The notes under the pieces were generated by a model. That model ran no database searches, was not told the DNA's origin, and was given only the letters and a program-made list of their open reading frames with translations. A stretch of 33,664 nt of DNA, from NCBI GenBank assembly GCA_938086805.1, contig CALKDH010000109.1, forward strand, positions 1 through 33,664, in the 5' to 3' direction. Shown piece by piece: positions 1 to 11,316 of this stretch (its first letter is position 1; every line of letters begins with the position of its first letter). Both the position numbers and the translations under genes were made by a program. The stretch is from an uncultured PS1 clade bacterium (GTDB taxonomy: Bacteria > Pseudomonadota > Gammaproteobacteria > PS1 > Pseudothioglobaceae).

Positions 1-468
1 GGTGATGAAATCGAAATCGTAGGTATTAAAGACACTCAGTTGACAACTTGTACGGGTGTTGAGATGTTTAGAAAGTTGCTTGACTCAGGTGAAGCAGGTG
101 ATAACGTAGGTGTTCTTCTTCGTGGTACGAAGCGTGAGGAAGTTGAGCGTGGTCAAGTACTAGCAAAGAAAGGTACGATCACTCCACACACTAAGTTTGA
201 AGCTGAAGTATATATCTTAAGTAAAGAGGAAGGTGGACGTCATACTCCATTCTTCAACAACTATCGTCCACAGTTCTACTTTAGAACAACAGACGTTACC
301 GGCGCAGTTGAGTTGCCATCAGGCACTGAAATGGTCATGCCAGGTGACAATGTGAAGATGACAGTTGAGCTTCTTGCTCCGATTGCAATGGAAGAAGGAT
401 TAAGATTTGCAATTAGAGAAGGTGGACGCACAGTAGGTGCTGGTGTCGTCTCGAAGATTACCAACTGA
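1..468 (+). CDS. tuf: Elongation factor Tu, C-terminal part (5' end outside window)
   Basis: Frame open from base 1 ([54 protein letters not shown]...); domain 2/3 EF-Tu sequence, ends ...GVVSKITN, directly upstream of rpsJ. Confidence 0.97.
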   Translation, partial: GDEIEIVGIKDTQLTTCTGVEMFRKLLDSGEAGDNVGVLLRGTKREEVERGQVLAKKGTITPHTKFEAEVYILSKEEGGRHTPFFNNYRPQFYFRTTDVTGAVELPSGTEMVMPGDNVKMTVELLAPIAMEEGLRFAIREGGRTVGAGVVSKITN

Positions 469-472
469 TTAG

Positions 473-503
473 TTGAATTAAGACCGTCGAATTATTGTAT
501 AAT
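473..503 (+). promoter_or_regulatory. Candidate promoter for S10 operon overlapping the tuf terminator
   Basis: TTGAAT (473-478), 19-bp spacer, consensus -10 TATAAT (498-503) within the terminator loop/first stem base. Confidence 0.4.
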
Positions 504-516
504 CGACGGTTTTTTC
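483..516 (+). terminator. Rho-independent terminator after tuf
   Basis: ACCGTCGA (483-490) - 12 nt loop - TCGACGGT (503-510) perfect 8-bp stem followed by TTTTTTCG. Confidence 0.85.
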
Positions 517-547
517 GTTTTGGAAGATAGATAAGGCAAATAGGCAA

Positions 548-859
548 ATGAGCAATCAAAATATTAGAATTAAATTAAAGGCATTTGATCATCGTTTAAT
601 CGATAAATCAGCCGTAGAGATTGTAGAAACAGCTAAGCGCACAGGCGCTAGTGTAAGGGGTCCTATCCCTTTGCCTACAAAGAAAGAGCGCTTTACCGTG
701 TTGACCTCTCCGCATGTAAATAAAGATGCGAGAGACCAGTACGAGTTAAAGACATATGTTAGGTTGATGGATGTTATAAGTCCAACTGATAAAACGGTAG
801 ACGCATTAATGAAGCTAGATCTTGCTGCCGGTGTAGATGTAAAAATCCAACTTAACTAA
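548..859 (+). CDS. rpsJ: 30S ribosomal protein S10
   Basis: 103 aa, [47 protein letters not shown]. Confidence 0.99.
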   Translation: MSNQNIRIKLKAFDHRLIDKSAVEIVETAKRTGASVRGPIPLPTKKERFTVLTSPHVNKDARDQYELKTYVRLMDVISPTDKTVDALMKLDLAAGVDVKIQLN

Positions 860-883
860 TTAGAATAGAAAGGATTAAGAAAA

Positions 884-1714
884 ATGGCAATTGCATTAGT
901 AGGACAAAAAATCGGAATGACTCGCTTAATGTCAGATGATGGTTCAGCTTCATCAGTCAGCGTAATTAAAATAGAGCCAAATCGTATAGTGCAGACTAAA
1001 TCCATTGAAACAGATGGTTACAATGCAGTTCAAGTTACGACTGGAAAAAAAGTAAATAAAAAAGGCGAAGCAAAAATTGGTCGTGTCAGTAGCTCACTTA
1101 AGGGCCATTATGCCAAAGCATCTCAGGAGATAGGGCTAGGACTTTGGGAAATGAGGCTCAATGAAAATGAAATTAACGCTATGCCAAATCTTGATATTTC
1201 CTTTTTTGGTGCTGGCCACTATATTAATGTAACTGGCCAATCAAAAGGTAAAGGTTTTCAGGGTGGTGTAAAGCGACATAACTTCAGTATGCAAGATGCC
1301 ACTCATGGTAACTCTATTTCTCATAGAGCAATTGGTTCAACTGGTCAGTGTCAAGAGCCTGGAAGAGTTTTTAAAGGCAAGAAAATGGCTGGTCAAATGG
1401 GAAATGTTCAAGTAACTGAAGAGTGCCTTGAGGTATTAAGAGTAGACAATGATCGTAACCTATTATTAGTCAAGGGTGCAATACCTGGCTCAAAAAATGG
1501 CTTTGTTAAAGTATTTTTGTCGGATAAGAAAAATAATATTAATTCTAAGATAAGCAAAGAACTCTCTGAGAAACAAGCGGCTGATTTGGCAGAAGCTCAA
1601 TTGGCAGAAGCTGAAGATGTAGCTCCAGTAGAAGAAGCAGCTCCAGTAGAAGAAGCTAAAACTGAGGCAACTGAAGTTGAAGGTGAAAGTAAAGATAAAG
1701 AGCCGGAAGCTTAA
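884..1714 (+). CDS. rplC: 50S ribosomal protein L3 with C-terminal acidic extension
   Basis: L3 core ([14 protein letters not shown]..., [39 protein letters not shown]) followed by about 60 aa of Glu/Ala-rich tail; 276 aa total. Confidence 0.98.
   Translation: MAIALVGQKIGMTRLMSDDGSASSVSVIKIEPNRIVQTKSIETDGYNAVQVTTGKKVNKKGEAKIGRVSSSLKGHYAKASQEIGLGLWEMRLNENEINAMPNLDISFFGAGHYINVTGQSKGKGFQGGVKRHNFSMQDATHGNSISHRAIGSTGQCQEPGRVFKGKKMAGQMGNVQVTEECLEVLRVDNDRNLLLVKGAIPGSKNGFVKVFLSDKKNNINSKISKELSEKQAADLAEAQLAEAEDVAPVEEAAPVEEAKTEATEVEGESKDKEPEA
1622..1657 (+). repeat. 2 x 18-bp in-frame tandem repeat (GCTCCAGTAGAAGAAGCW) in rplC tail
   Basis: 1622-1639 and 1640-1657 differ only at the last base. Confidence 0.9.
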
Positions 1715-1732
1715 CAAATTTAAATAGGTCTA

Positions 1733-2350
1733 GTGATGAAAGTAAAAGTATTAAATTTAAAAACTAACAAATCTACTTCACAAGAAGTTTCTGAAGATAT
1801 TTTTGGTCGTGACTACAATGAATCACTAGTCCACCAGATCACTACTGCATATATGGCTGGTGGAAGAAGTGGAACTAAAGCTCAAAAAAATCGTTCAGCA
1901 GTCAGTGGTGGTGGAAAGAAGCCATGGAAACAAAAAGGAACTGGTCGTGCGAGAGCTGGAACTTCAAGAGGTCCTATCTGGAGAAGTGGTGGAGTAACCT
2001 TTGCTGCTCAGCCACGTAATTACTCTCAAAAAGTAAACAAAAAAATGTACAAGGGTGCAATCAGTGTAATTCTTTCAGAATTACTTCGTAAAGACCGCTT
2101 AAAAGTTGTATCAGATCTAGAAATTAAAGAACCTAAAACAAAAAATATTACCTCACTAATGAAATCCTTAGATTTAAAAGACGCTCTTTTAATGACAGAT
2201 GAGCTAGATGAGAATTTGTATTTATCTTCTCGTAATTTGTACCATGTTGGCGTTTGTGATACTCAAAGTATTGATCCAGTAAGTTTAATTGGTTATGAAA
2301 ATGTAGTCCTTACAAAGGCTGCATTGAAGAAAGTAGAGGCAATGTTATGA
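1733..2350 (+). CDS. rplD: 50S ribosomal protein L4 (GTG at 1733 or ATG at 1736)
   Basis: [32 protein letters not shown] signature; follows rplC. Confidence 0.98.
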   Translation: MMKVKVLNLKTNKSTSQEVSEDIFGRDYNESLVHQITTAYMAGGRSGTKAQKNRSAVSGGGKKPWKQKGTGRARAGTSRGPIWRSGGVTFAAQPRNYSQKVNKKMYKGAISVILSELLRKDRLKVVSDLEIKEPKTKNITSLMKSLDLKDALLMTDELDENLYLSSRNLYHVGVCDTQSIDPVSLIGYENVVLTKAALKKVEAML

Positions 2351-2637
2351 ATCAAGAAAAAGTACTAAGTGTCCTTTTAGGGCCAATTGTTTCTGAAAAG
2401 ACTACTTTGGCAACAGCCAACAACCAATATGTCTTTAAGGTAAGAACAGACAGCAACAAAAGAGAAATCTCTGCAGCTGTTGAAGAATTATTTGGTGTTA
2501 CTGTTGAGGCTGTAACTACCTCTAATGTAAAAGGAAAAAAGAAAATTTATAGAGGCAAAAAAGGACAGCGAGTTAATTGGAAAAAAGCAGTCGTTAAAGT
2601 ATCTGAAGGTCAGATGATTGACGCTACTGCATCATAG
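2347..2637 (+). CDS. rplW: 50S ribosomal protein L23
   Basis: 96 aa; [11 protein letters not shown]...[35 protein letters not shown] overlap with rplD. Confidence 0.98.
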   Translation: MNQEKVLSVLLGPIVSEKTTLATANNQYVFKVRTDSNKREISAAVEELFGVTVEAVTTSNVKGKKKIYRGKKGQRVNWKKAVVKVSEGQMIDATAS

Positions 2638-2647
2638 AGAATTTATT

Positions 2648-3472
2648 ATGGCAACAGTAATTAAAAGAAAACCAACTTCACCCGGCAGACGTTTTGTTGT
2701 AAGCGTCGTTGATAATGATCTGCATAAAGGCAAGCCATTTGCTGCATTAACTGAGAGCAAAAATAGAATTAACGGAAGAAACAACCGTGGAAAGATTACT
2801 GTCAGGCATAGAGGTGGAGGTCATAAGCAAAGATATCGTATTATTGATTTCAAAAGAAATAAAGATGATATTCAAGCAACTGTAGAGAGAATTGAGTATG
2901 ACCCAAATAGAAGTGCAAACATTGCCCTTGTTTTATATGCCGATGGTGAGCGTCGCTACATTATTGCTCCTAAAGGCCTCAAATCAGGTGACAAGATTAT
3001 TTCTGGTAACTCTGTTGCTATTCAGAAAGGGAACTCTCTTCCTCTAAGCAATATTCCGCTTGGAAGTGTGATTCATTGTGTTGAATTAAAGCCAAAAAAA
3101 GGTGCTCAAATTGCTAGAAGCGCTGGAACTTCTGTTCAGTTGGTGGCTAAAGAAGGAAATTATGTAACAATCAGGCTTCGCTCTGGAGAAGTCAGAAAAG
3201 TTTTAGCTGATTGTCGTGCTACATTAGGTGAGGTTTCTAAATCAGAGCATAGTTTAAGAAAACTTGGAAAGGCGGGTGCTACTCGCTGGAGAGGTTTTAG
3301 GCCTACAGTCAGAGGTGTTGTTATGAATCCAGTTGATCATCCACATGGTGGTGGTGAAGGTAAGACGAGTGGAGGAAGACACCCTGTTTCACCTTGGGGT
3401 ACACCGACTAAAGGTTATAAAACTAGAACTAATAAGCGTACTGATAAATTAATAGTACGAAGAAGAAAATAA
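2648..3472 (+). CDS. rplB: 50S ribosomal protein L2 (start corrected from ORF 2618)
   Basis: [18 protein letters not shown]...[37 protein letters not shown]. Upstream 10 codons overlap rplW and are not L2-like. Confidence 0.98.
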   Translation: MATVIKRKPTSPGRRFVVSVVDNDLHKGKPFAALTESKNRINGRNNRGKITVRHRGGGHKQRYRIIDFKRNKDDIQATVERIEYDPNRSANIALVLYADGERRYIIAPKGLKSGDKIISGNSVAIQKGNSLPLSNIPLGSVIHCVELKPKKGAQIARSAGTSVQLVAKEGNYVTIRLRSGEVRKVLADCRATLGEVSKSEHSLRKLGKAGATRWRGFRPTVRGVVMNPVDHPHGGGEGKTSGGRHPVSPWGTPTKGYKTRTNKRTDKLIVRRRK

Positions 3473-3481
3473 AGGGTAATT

Positions 3482-3748
3482 ATGGCAAGATCACTTAGAA
3501 AAGGTCCATTTGTAGACGAGCACTTAATTCAAAAAGTAATGAAGGCTCAAGATAGTAATGATAGAAAACCTATTAAAACATGGTCACGTCGTTCGGTAAT
3601 TGTTCCTGAAATGATTGGTCTTACAATTGCAGTTCATAATGGCCGAGTTCATGTTCCTGTTTCTATCAACGAGAATATGATTGGACATAAGTTGGGTGAA
3701 TTTGCCGTAACAAGAACATTTAAAAGTCACTCAGGTGACCGTAAATAG
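3482..3748 (+). CDS. rpsS: 30S ribosomal protein S19
   Basis: [15 protein letters not shown]...[29 protein letters not shown]. Confidence 0.99.
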   Translation: MARSLRKGPFVDEHLIQKVMKAQDSNDRKPIKTWSRRSVIVPEMIGLTIAVHNGRVHVPVSINENMIGHKLGEFAVTRTFKSHSGDRK

Positions 3749-3769
3749 TATTAGCAAAGGGTTTAGAAA

Positions 3770-4102
3770 ATGAAAGAAGTTAAAGCAATTCATAAGTATG
3801 CAAAAATCTCCCCTTTCAAGGTGAGATTAATTGCTGATCAAATAAGGAACAAGCCTGTAGAGGAGGCTTTAAACATTTTGACATTTAGCAATAAGAAAGC
3901 TGCAGTCTTAGTCAAAAAAGTTTTAAGTTCTGCAATTTCTAATGCTGAGCATAATGACGGTCTTGATATTGATGAGTTAAAAGTAAGCAGTGTCTTCGTT
4001 AATGAAGGCTCAACAATGAAACGAATTCGCCCTAGAGCTAAGGGAAGAGCAAATCGAATTCTTAAACGAACCAGCCACATTAGTGTCGGCGTAAGCGAGT
4101 AA
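3770..4102 (+). CDS. rplV: 50S ribosomal protein L22
   Basis: [23 protein letters not shown]...[26 protein letters not shown]. Confidence 0.99.
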   Translation: MKEVKAIHKYAKISPFKVRLIADQIRNKPVEEALNILTFSNKKAAVLVKKVLSSAISNAEHNDGLDIDELKVSSVFVNEGSTMKRIRPRAKGRANRILKRTSHISVGVSE

Positions 4103-4108
4103 ATAATT

Positions 4109-4801
4109 ATGGGTCAAAAAGTAAATCCAGTAGGTATCAGGTTAGGAATTGTAAAGGATTGGGATTCTAAGTGGTATGCCAACAGTAAAGATTATTCTGA
4201 GTATTTGTTATCTGATATTGCAGTAAGAGACTTCTTATTTAAAGAATTGACTTCAGCATCCGTTAGTCGCATCTCTATTGAGAGACTCTCTAACACTGCA
4301 AAGGTTATTATTCATACTGCAAGACCTGGAATCGTTATTGGTAAAAAAGGTGCTGACATTGAAAGACTAAAGAACATTGTTTCAGAAAAGATGGGTGTGC
4401 CTGTTCATATAAGTATTGAAGAGGTTAAACAACCTGAGTTAGACGCACGTTTGGTTGCTGAAAATATTGCTCAACAATTAGAAAAACGTGTGATGTACAG
4501 ACGTGCAGTTAAGAGAGTTCTTGGTAATGCAACGAGATTAGGCGCACTTGGTATTAAAGTCATGGTAAGTGGTCGACTTAACGGTGCTGAAATTGCTCGT
4601 TCTGAATGGTATCGTGAGGGAAGAGTGCCTCTCCATACTTTTAGAGCTGATGTTGATTATAGTAGTTTTAGAGCCAATACTCAGTATGGTGTTATAGGCA
4701 TTAAAGTTTGGATTTTTAAGGGTGAGATTCTCGACCATAATAAAGGCACCATTGAAGAAGTATCAAAGCGTGGTGCTACAAAACAAATAGGCAAGAAGTA
4801 A
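4109..4801 (+). CDS. rpsC: 30S ribosomal protein S3
   Basis: [24 protein letters not shown]...[15 protein letters not shown]...[11 protein letters not shown]-like C terminus. Confidence 0.99.
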   Translation: MGQKVNPVGIRLGIVKDWDSKWYANSKDYSEYLLSDIAVRDFLFKELTSASVSRISIERLSNTAKVIIHTARPGIVIGKKGADIERLKNIVSEKMGVPVHISIEEVKQPELDARLVAENIAQQLEKRVMYRRAVKRVLGNATRLGALGIKVMVSGRLNGAEIARSEWYREGRVPLHTFRADVDYSSFRANTQYGVIGIKVWIFKGEILDHNKGTIEEVSKRGATKQIGKK

Positions 4802-4813
4802 AGGAATAAAGCG

Positions 4814-5224
4814 ATGTTACAACCTAAACGTACAAAATATAGAAAGATTATGAAAAGCCGCAACCGCGGTTTAGCTGCTGGTCATAACGTCAGCTTTGGT
4901 GAAATTGGACTTCAAGCTACGGGCAGGTGTCGAATGACTGCAAGACAAATTGAGGCGGCAAGACGAGCAATGACTAGACATGTAAAACGTCAGGGGAAGA
5001 TATGGATTCGTGTTTTTCCAGATAAACCTATTACTAAGAAGCCACTTGAGGTTCGAATGGGTAAAGGTAAAGGTAGTGTTGAATATTGGGTTGCTCAAAT
5101 TAAGCCCGGACAGATGTTATTTGAAATGCAGGGTGTGGATGAAGTTGTAGCCAGAGAGGCTTTTGAGCTTGCTGCAGCAAAACTCCCAGTTAAAACGACA
5201 GTTATTAAACGGACAATAATGTAA
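4814..5224 (+). CDS. rplP: 50S ribosomal protein L16
   Basis: [19 protein letters not shown]...[32 protein letters not shown]. Confidence 0.99.
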   Translation: MLQPKRTKYRKIMKSRNRGLAAGHNVSFGEIGLQATGRCRMTARQIEAARRAMTRHVKRQGKIWIRVFPDKPITKKPLEVRMGKGKGSVEYWVAQIKPGQMLFEMQGVDEVVAREAFELAAAKLPVKTTVIKRTIM

Positions 5225-5412
5225 TGGATGTTAAAGAATTAAGAGATCAAGACGTGACTCAGTTAAATGAGCAGCTTATTACTTTGCTTAAAGAGCACTT
5301 TGAGCTGCGCATGCAAAAAAGCACGTCGCAATTAACTGATTTATCAAAGCTTGGTAAAACAAAAAAAGCGATTGCACAAATTAAAACAATTATTAACGAG
5401 AAAAGCTCATGA
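5224..5412 (+). CDS. rpmC: 50S ribosomal protein L29
   Basis: 62 aa between rplP and rps[33 protein letters not shown]. Confidence 0.96.
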   Translation: MDVKELRDQDVTQLNEQLITLLKEHFELRMQKSTSQLTDLSKLGKTKKAIAQIKTIINEKSS

Positions 5413-5678
5413 GTGAAACTAACACGGTAGAAAGAGTCCTTACAGGAAAAGTTGTGAGCAATAGTCGCGATAAAACAATTGCTGTTTTAGTTGAGCGTAA
5501 AGTGCGTCATCCAATTTATAAAAAATACATTAAGCGAAGCACAAAAGTTCATGCACATGATGAAAAAAATGAGTGTGGTCTTGGTGATGTTGTAAGAGTT
5601 TCTGAATCAAAGCCATTTTCTAAAACAAAGAATTGGGCATTGGTAGAAGTTGTTGAAAAATCTGTGAGTATTGATTAG
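5409..5678 (+). CDS. rpsQ: 30S ribosomal protein S17
   Basis: [44 protein letters not shown]. Confidence 0.98.
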   Translation: MSETNTVERVLTGKVVSNSRDKTIAVLVERKVRHPIYKKYIKRSTKVHAHDEKNECGLGDVVRVSESKPFSKTKNWALVEVVEKSVSID

Positions 5679-5704
5679 ATAGTCGCTTTTAAGAGAGAAA
5701 GAAT

Positions 5705-6073
5705 ATGATTCAAATGCAAACAAAATTAAATATAGCTGATAACAGTGGCGGTGTTAGAGCTATGTGTATTAAAGTGCTTGGTGGTTCTAAAAGACGCTAT
5801 GCAAACATAGGCGATGTTATCAAAGTAAGTATCAAGGAAGCTTCACCTCGTGGCAAGGTTAAAAAAGGTGATGTATATGATGCGGTCGTTGTTCGAACTG
5901 CTCAAGGTGTTCGTCGTAAAGATGGCTCTCGTATTCGTTTTGATACTAATGCAGTAGTCCTTCTCAATACTAAGTTAGAGCCTATTGGTACGCGTATTTT
6001 TGGGCCAGTTACTCGTGAATTAAGGGGCGCTCAGTTTATGAAAATTGTTTCACTTGCGCCAGAGGTGTTGTAA
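5705..6073 (+). CDS. rplN: 50S ribosomal protein L14
   Basis: [37 protein letters not shown]...[24 protein letters not shown]. Confidence 0.99.
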   Translation: MIQMQTKLNIADNSGGVRAMCIKVLGGSKRRYANIGDVIKVSIKEASPRGKVKKGDVYDAVVVRTAQGVRRKDGSRIRFDTNAVVLLNTKLEPIGTRIFGPVTRELRGAQFMKIVSLAPEVL

Positions 6074-6384
6074 TGATGAAAATTAAACAAAATGATGAAG
6101 TAATCGTCATTGCTGGAAAAGATAAAGGCTCTGTTGGTACGGTGACTAAAGTGCTTGGAGAAAAGTTGATTGTTGAAGGTTATAACTTAGCAAAAAAACA
6201 CGTCCGCCCTAACCCTCAAGAAGGTATCCAAGGTGGAATAGAAGAAAAAGAAATGCCGTTGAGTATTTCGAATGTTGCAATCTACAATCCTACTACTAAA
6301 AAGGCTGATCGTATCGGCATAAGGGTTAATGATGAAGGCGTTAAAGAAAGATTTTTTAAATCAAACGGTGAAACCGTAATTTGA
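6073..6384 (+). CDS. rplX: 50S ribosomal protein L24 (ATG 6073 or 6076)
   Basis: [45 protein letters not shown]. Confidence 0.98.
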   Translation: MMKIKQNDEVIVIAGKDKGSVGTVTKVLGEKLIVEGYNLAKKHVRPNPQEGIQGGIEEKEMPLSISNVAIYNPTTKKADRIGIRVNDEGVKERFFKSNGETVI

Positions 6385-6407
6385 TGAAACGAATAAGTAG
6401 GTGATAA

Positions 6408-6959
6408 GTGGCTAGATTACAAGAACAATATAAAAATGAAATTATCCCTAAGCTTCAAAAAGAGCTTGGAGTTTCTAATACAATGTCTGTACCCAAAATT
6501 GAAAAAATTACAATCAATATGGGACTTGGCAAAGCTCTAGGAGATAAAAAGGTATTAGAAAGCGCTTTAGAAGAGTTGGGTTTAATCTCTTCTCAGAAAC
6601 CGGTAACGTGTTTAGCAAGGAAATCAGTTGCTAGTTTCAAGTTAAGAGAAGGTAATGCTATTGGTTGTAAGGTGACTCTTAGAAAAGAGAGAATGTATGA
6701 ATTTCTTGACCGACTAGTTAATGTTGCTATTCCACGTATTAGAGATTTCCGAGGATTAAATGATAAATCCTTTGATGGCAAAGGTAATTACAACATGGGA
6801 ATTACAGAACAAATTGTATTTCCTGAAATTGAATTTGAAAAGGTAACAAGCGTGCGAGGAATGGATATAGCTATTACCACAAACGCACAAAATGATGAAG
6901 ATGCTAAGAAACTATTAGCGATGTTTAATTTCCCATTTAAAGGAGGAAATAATGGCTAA
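6408..6959 (+). CDS. rplE: 50S ribosomal protein L5 (GTG start)
   Basis: [21 protein letters not shown]...[14 protein letters not shown]...[32 protein letters not shown]. Confidence 0.99.
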   Translation: MARLQEQYKNEIIPKLQKELGVSNTMSVPKIEKITINMGLGKALGDKKVLESALEELGLISSQKPVTCLARKSVASFKLREGNAIGCKVTLRKERMYEFLDRLVNVAIPRIRDFRGLNDKSFDGKGNYNMGITEQIVFPEIEFEKVTSVRGMDIAITTNAQNDEDAKKLLAMFNFPFKGGNNG

Positions 6960-7257
6960 AAAGTCTATGATACATAGAGATGTAAAGCGAGCTAAGTTGG
7001 TCGAAAAATATAAAGAGAAGCGCCTTGAATTAAAAAAAATAATCAAGAGTGTTCATACTTCCGATGAGGATCGTTTTCAAGCTGTAATAAAATTACAGTC
7101 ACTTCCTAGAGATGCTTCGCCAGTCCGTCAACGTAATCGTTGTGGATTGTCAGGTCGTCCTCATGGTTTTTACAGAAAGTTTGGTTTGGCAAAAACTCAA
7201 CTTAGGGAGCGCACTATGAATGGTGAAGTTCCTGGATTATCTAAAGCTAGTTGGTAG
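6952..7257 (+). CDS. rpsN: 30S ribosomal protein S14 (long form, no zinc CxxC motifs)
   Basis: 101 aa; [51 protein letters not shown]. Confidence 0.98.
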   Translation: MAKKSMIHRDVKRAKLVEKYKEKRLELKKIIKSVHTSDEDRFQAVIKLQSLPRDASPVRQRNRCGLSGRPHGFYRKFGLAKTQLRERTMNGEVPGLSKASW

Positions 7258-7266
7258 GAGGTTAAT

Positions 7267-7662
7267 ATGAGTATGTCTGATCCAATAGCTGATATGTTGA
7301 CAAGAATTAGAAACGCACAATCAGTTAACAAAGAGCAGGTTAGCATCCCTGCATCAAATTTAAAGGCTGCAATTGCCAGTGTTATGCAAGATGAAGGTTA
7401 TATTACTTCCTTCTCAGTTGAAGGTGAGTCTGCTAACAAATCACTAGTCATTAAATTGAAGTATTTTGACAACCAGCCAGTGATTGAAACACTTGATAGA
7501 ATCTCAAAGCCTAGTTTAAGACAGTATGCTGGCAAAGATGATATGCCAAGTGTCATGAATGGCCTTGGAATAGTGATTGTCTCTACACCAAAAGGTGTAA
7601 TGACAGGTCAATCTGCTAAAGCTCAAAATATTGGCGGCGAAGTTTTGTGTAGCGTTTCATAA
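7267..7662 (+). CDS. rpsH: 30S ribosomal protein S8 (ATG 7267 or 7273)
   Basis: [18 protein letters not shown]...[34 protein letters not shown]. Confidence 0.98.
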   Translation: MSMSDPIADMLTRIRNAQSVNKEQVSIPASNLKAAIASVMQDEGYITSFSVEGESANKSLVIKLKYFDNQPVIETLDRISKPSLRQYAGKDDMPSVMNGLGIVIVSTPKGVMTGQSAKAQNIGGEVLCSVS

Positions 7663-7678
7663 TAGTTGGAGATTTAAA

Positions 7679-8224
7679 ATGTCTAGAGTAGCTAAAGCAC
7701 CAATAACAATTCCTGAAGGCGTTAATATTACGCAAGAATCAGGTCTTCTTTCTGTTAAAGGAAAGTTGGGTGAAATGACTATGCATGTCAATTCATCTGT
7801 TCAGATTTCTACAGCTGATAATGTATTAACATTTGCTCCAAATGATGTAACTAAGAAAGAGGAAAAAGCGGCATGGGCTCAAGCTGGAACTGCTAGAGCA
7901 AATACAGCTAACTTAATTAAAGGTGTGACCGAAGGTTGGGAGAAAAAATTAACCCTAATTGGAGTCGGTTATAGAGCACAAGCAAAGGGAAAGGTTTTGA
8001 ACCTTACTCTAGGCTTCTCTCACCCTGTTGACTACAAACTGCCTGAAGGGATCACTGTAGAAACTCCTTCACAGACTGAAGTCATAGTTAAGGGAATTGA
8101 TAAGCAGAAAGTTGGCCAAGCTGCCGCTGAAATTAGAGCATTTCGTCCGCCAGAGCCATATAAAGGCAAGGGTGTTCGTTATTCAGATGAGCAGGTTGTT
8201 CGAAAAGCTGCTAAGAAAAAATAA
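7679..8224 (+). CDS. rplF: 50S ribosomal protein L6 (start corrected from ORF 7631)
   Basis: [17 protein letters not shown]...[27 protein letters not shown]...; upstream 16 codons overlap rpsH and are not L6-like. Confidence 0.98.
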   Translation: MSRVAKAPITIPEGVNITQESGLLSVKGKLGEMTMHVNSSVQISTADNVLTFAPNDVTKKEEKAAWAQAGTARANTANLIKGVTEGWEKKLTLIGVGYRAQAKGKVLNLTLGFSHPVDYKLPEGITVETPSQTEVIVKGIDKQKVGQAAAEIRAFRPPEPYKGKGVRYSDEQVVRKAAKKK

Positions 8225-8242
8225 TTGATAGAAGGTAGTTAA

Positions 8243-8590
8243 ATGAAATTATCAAAAAAAGATGCTCGCATAAGAAGAGCAACAAAATTTAGAGCTAAGC
8301 ATTCTGAGAGAGATTTAGAACGTTTGTGTGTTTATAAATCATCTCAACATATTTATGCACAAATTATAAGTAGTTGTGGAACTAAGACAATTGCATCTGC
8401 CTCTAGCGTTTCATCTAAGATGAAAAATGGTGGTAATGTTGAAGCTGCATCAAAGGTTGGAGATTTAATAGCGCAAGCTGCTAAGAAAGCTAAAGTTTCT
8501 AAGGTCGCATTTGATCGTTCTGGTTTTAAATACCATGGAAGAGTTAAAGCACTTGCTGAGGCAGCAAGGGAAGGCGGATTAGATTTTTAA
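8243..8590 (+). CDS. rplR: 50S ribosomal protein L18
   Basis: 115 aa; [26 protein letters not shown]...[26 protein letters not shown]. Confidence 0.98.
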   Translation: MKLSKKDARIRRATKFRAKHSERDLERLCVYKSSQHIYAQIISSCGTKTIASASSVSSKMKNGGNVEAASKVGDLIAQAAKKAKVSKVAFDRSGFKYHGRVKALAEAAREGGLDF

Positions 8591-8614
8591 TAAAAAGAAC
8601 TTAAGGTTTAAAGA

Positions 8615-9133
8615 ATGGCTGAAAATAATAGAAATAATTACAAAGAAGAAAGTGAATTCATAGAGAAGTTGGTAAATATTCGCCGCGTCGTTAAAGTAGT
8701 AAAAGGTGGTAGAATTTTTGGCTTTTCAGCTTTAGTAGTTGTTGGCGACGGTAATGGTAAAGTCGGCTACGGAACTGGTAAGGCTCGTGAAGTACCTTTG
8801 GCTATTCAAAAAGCAATGGATAAAGCTAAAAGATCAATGAAGCCTGTTCCACTAATTAATGGTACCCTTCACTACCCTGTCACTTCCAGAGTTGGAGCTG
8901 CAAAAGTCTATATGCAGCCAGCCTCTGAAGGAACTGGAGTTATTGCTGGTGGTCCTATGAGAAGTGTTTTGGAAGCTGTTGGTGTTCACAACATACTAGC
9001 TAAGTGCAATGGAACTCGTAATCCAATTAGTGTTGTAAGAGCAACAGTTGATGGCCTTACTAAAATGTCATCACCACAAATTGTTGCTGCAAAGCGAGGC
9101 AAAACTGTTGAACAAATTATGGGAGAAGTCTGA
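8615..9133 (+). CDS. rpsE: 30S ribosomal protein S5
   Basis: [46 protein letters not shown]. Confidence 0.99.
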   Translation: MAENNRNNYKEESEFIEKLVNIRRVVKVVKGGRIFGFSALVVVGDGNGKVGYGTGKAREVPLAIQKAMDKAKRSMKPVPLINGTLHYPVTSRVGAAKVYMQPASEGTGVIAGGPMRSVLEAVGVHNILAKCNGTRNPISVVRATVDGLTKMSSPQIVAAKRGKTVEQIMGEV

Positions 9134-9465
9134 TGGCTGAGGAAAAATTAGAAAAGAAAGCAGCAGCTCCTAAGAAAGCAGCAGCTCCTAAGAAAGCAGC
9201 AGCTCCTAAGAAAGCAGCAGAAGTAAAAGTTGAGTCTTCTAAGGTCGTTGAAACTAAAAAAGCGCCTACTAAAAAGACATCTCCTAAGAAGAAAACAGTT
9301 AGTGTTACTTTGGTTAAAAGTTTTTACGGCAGATTACCTAAACATCGTGCTACTGTGACTGGTCTAGGTTTAAAAAGAATCAACCATACTGTTGAGCTTG
9401 AGGATACACCAGAAGTAAGAGGCATGATTAACAAGGTTTCTTACCTATTAAAAGTTGAGGGTTAA
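9133..9465 (+). CDS. rpmD: 50S ribosomal protein L30 with Lys/Ala/Pro-rich N-terminal extension
   Basis: C-terminal about 55 aa is L30 ([55 protein letters not shown]); preceded by about 55 aa of (K)AAAPK repeats; start codon overlaps rpsE stop. Confidence 0.95.
   Translation: MAEEKLEKKAAAPKKAAAPKKAAAPKKAAEVKVESSKVVETKKAPTKKTSPKKKTVSVTLVKSFYGRLPKHRATVTGLGLKRINHTVELEDTPEVRGMINKVSYLLKVEG
9157..9220 (+). repeat. 18-bp in-frame tandem repeat AAAGCAGCAGCTCCTAAG (about 3.5 copies) in rpmD
   Basis: Identical copies at 9157-9174, 9175-9192, 9193-9210, plus partial 9211-9220. Confidence 0.95.
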
Positions 9466-9469
9466 TCAA

Positions 9470-9904
9470 ATGAATTTAAATACATTAAAGCCTGCCTTGG
9501 GTGAAAAGTCTCTAAGAAAACGTGTAGGAAGAGGCATGGGTTCTGGAATGGGAAAAACATCTGGAAGGGGCCATAAAGGGCAAAAATCACGTTCAGGTGG
9601 ATTTACAAAGATTGGTTTTGAGGGTGGTCAAATGCCACTTCAAAGAAGATTACCGAAGGTAGGATTTACATCACGCGTGTCTTCTATTACTTCACAGGTC
9701 ACTTTATCTCAACTTGATAAATTGTCTGAGAAAGATATTACTATTGATGTTTTAAAAAAACACAATCTTGTGACCAAAAACATTTTAAGAGTCAAAGTTA
9801 TGCTCTCTGGAGAGATTAATCGTCCAATTAATTTGGTCGGAATTAAGCCCACTAAAGGTGCTAGAGCAGCAATTGAGGCTGCAAAAGGAACTATAAGCGA
9901 GTAA
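9470..9904 (+). CDS. rplO: 50S ribosomal protein L15 (start corrected from ORF 9455)
   Basis: [44 protein letters not shown]. Confidence 0.98.
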   Translation: MNLNTLKPALGEKSLRKRVGRGMGSGMGKTSGRGHKGQKSRSGGFTKIGFEGGQMPLQRRLPKVGFTSRVSSITSQVTLSQLDKLSEKDITIDVLKKHNLVTKNILRVKVMLSGEINRPINLVGIKPTKGARAAIEAAKGTISE

Positions 9905-9907
9905 TTC

Positions 9908-11188
9908 ATGAGTGAAGATCTATTAAAACGCATCCTTTATCTAATTGGTGCATTGATCGTTTTCAGACTGGGAACACATATTGTGATCCCTTTTATATCT
10001 CAGACTGCGCTTGCATCTCTTGTTGAAGATAACAGAACAGGCATTTTAGGTATGATGAACATGTTCTCTGGTGGAGCACTAGAGAGGCTGTCAATCTTCA
10101 CCCTGGGGATTATGCCTTACATTTCCTCTTCAATCATCATGAACCTGATGACATCGGTTGTTCCAAGATTTGAACAACTTAAGAAAGAGGGTGAGCGAGG
10201 CAGAAGAACAATTACACAGTACACACGTATGGGAACTGTTCTATTAGCAGTTTTCCAATCGTATGGAATTTCAATTGCACTCCAGTCTCAAATGGGTGGC
10301 GGAGTTGCGTTAGTCACAAATCCTGGATTAACCTTTAGTTTTGTAACCGTGGTGACTTTAACTACTGGCACACTATTCTTAATGTGGCTAGGTGAGCAAA
10401 TTAGTGAAAAAGGTATTGGTAATGGTATCTCTATGATTATTTTTGCAGGTATTGTTGCTGGTTTGCCTGCTTCATTTGGAAATACCTTGAGTATGGTTGG
10501 TACAGGTGAGTTAAGTGTCTTTACTGTAGTAATTATGCTCATAATGGTGGTATTAGTAATGGCTTTTGTTGTCTTCATGGAACGAGGCCAGAGACGAATT
10601 GCTGTCAATTATGCTAAACGCCAGCAAGGCAGAAAAATGGTTGGTGGACAGACTTCATATTTGCCTCTTAAGATTAATATGGCTGGAGTCATACCTCCAA
10701 TTTTTGCATCGAGTATTATTCTATTTCCTGCTACATTAGGCGGATGGTTTTCTCAATCAGAGGGTATGGGATGGTTGGCAGATATTACCTCGAGTATTTC
10801 ACCTGGACAGCCTTTATATATTATGTTTTATGGTGCTGCTATTATCTTCTTTACTTTCTTTTATACAGCACTTACATTTAATGCAAAAGATACAGCAGAT
10901 AATCTTCGTAAGTCTGGTGGTTTTATTCCAGGTATAAGGCCAGGACAGCATTCAGCTGACTACATAGATGCTGTTACTTCAAGGCTGACCGCGGTGGGTG
11001 CTATTTATATTACAGCAGTATGTCTACTCCCAGAGTTCTTGATTTTATACTGGAATGTTCCTTTCTATTTTGGTGGAACGAGTCTACTGATTATTGTTGT
11101 TGTTGTTATGGATTTTATTGCTCAAGCTCAATCTCATATGATGTCAAATCAATATGAAGGATTAATGCGTAAGGCAAATTTAAAGTAA
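9908..11188 (+). CDS. secY: Preprotein translocase subunit SecY
   Basis: Polytopic; [93 protein letters not shown]. Confidence 0.99.
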   Translation: MSEDLLKRILYLIGALIVFRLGTHIVIPFISQTALASLVEDNRTGILGMMNMFSGGALERLSIFTLGIMPYISSSIIMNLMTSVVPRFEQLKKEGERGRRTITQYTRMGTVLLAVFQSYGISIALQSQMGGGVALVTNPGLTFSFVTVVTLTTGTLFLMWLGEQISEKGIGNGISMIIFAGIVAGLPASFGNTLSMVGTGELSVFTVVIMLIMVVLVMAFVVFMERGQRRIAVNYAKRQQGRKMVGGQTSYLPLKINMAGVIPPIFASSIILFPATLGGWFSQSEGMGWLADITSSISPGQPLYIMFYGAAIIFFTFFYTALTFNAKDTADNLRKSGGFIPGIRPGQHSADYIDAVTSRLTAVGAIYITAVCLLPEFLILYWNVPFYFGGTSLLIIVVVVMDFIAQAQSHMMSNQYEGLMRKANLK

Positions 11189-11197
11189 GGGTAGGTT

Positions 11198-11311
11198 ATG
11201 AAAGTAAGAGCGTCAGTTAAAAAGATTTGTAAAGATTGCAAAATTATTAAGAGACATGGAGTCATCCGTGTGATCTGTAAAGAGCCACGTCACAAGCAAA
11301 GGCAGGGCTGA
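11198..11311 (+). CDS. rpmJ: 50S ribosomal protein L36, 37 aa (not in supplied ORF track)
   Basis: ATG 11198, TGA 11309-11311; [37 protein letters not shown]; retains C-x2-C...C...H zinc ligands; standard secY-rpmJ-rpsM location. Confidence 0.98.
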   Translation: MKVRASVKKICKDCKIIKRHGVIRVICKEPRHKQRQG

Positions 11312-11316
11312 TTACA

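Noticed and set aside
2618-2647. N-terminal extension of L2 in the ORF track ([10 protein letters not shown])
   Set aside because: Overlaps rplW end; canonical MATVIKRKP start at 2648 fits known L2.
10288-10608. 106-aa minus-strand ORF inside secY
   Set aside because: Antisense to SecY transmembrane segments; low-complexity translation without family resemblance.
11084-11110. (GTT)n-like run near the end of secY
   Set aside because: Encodes a normal SecY valine-rich transmembrane segment ([11 protein letters not shown]); not a regulatory repeat.
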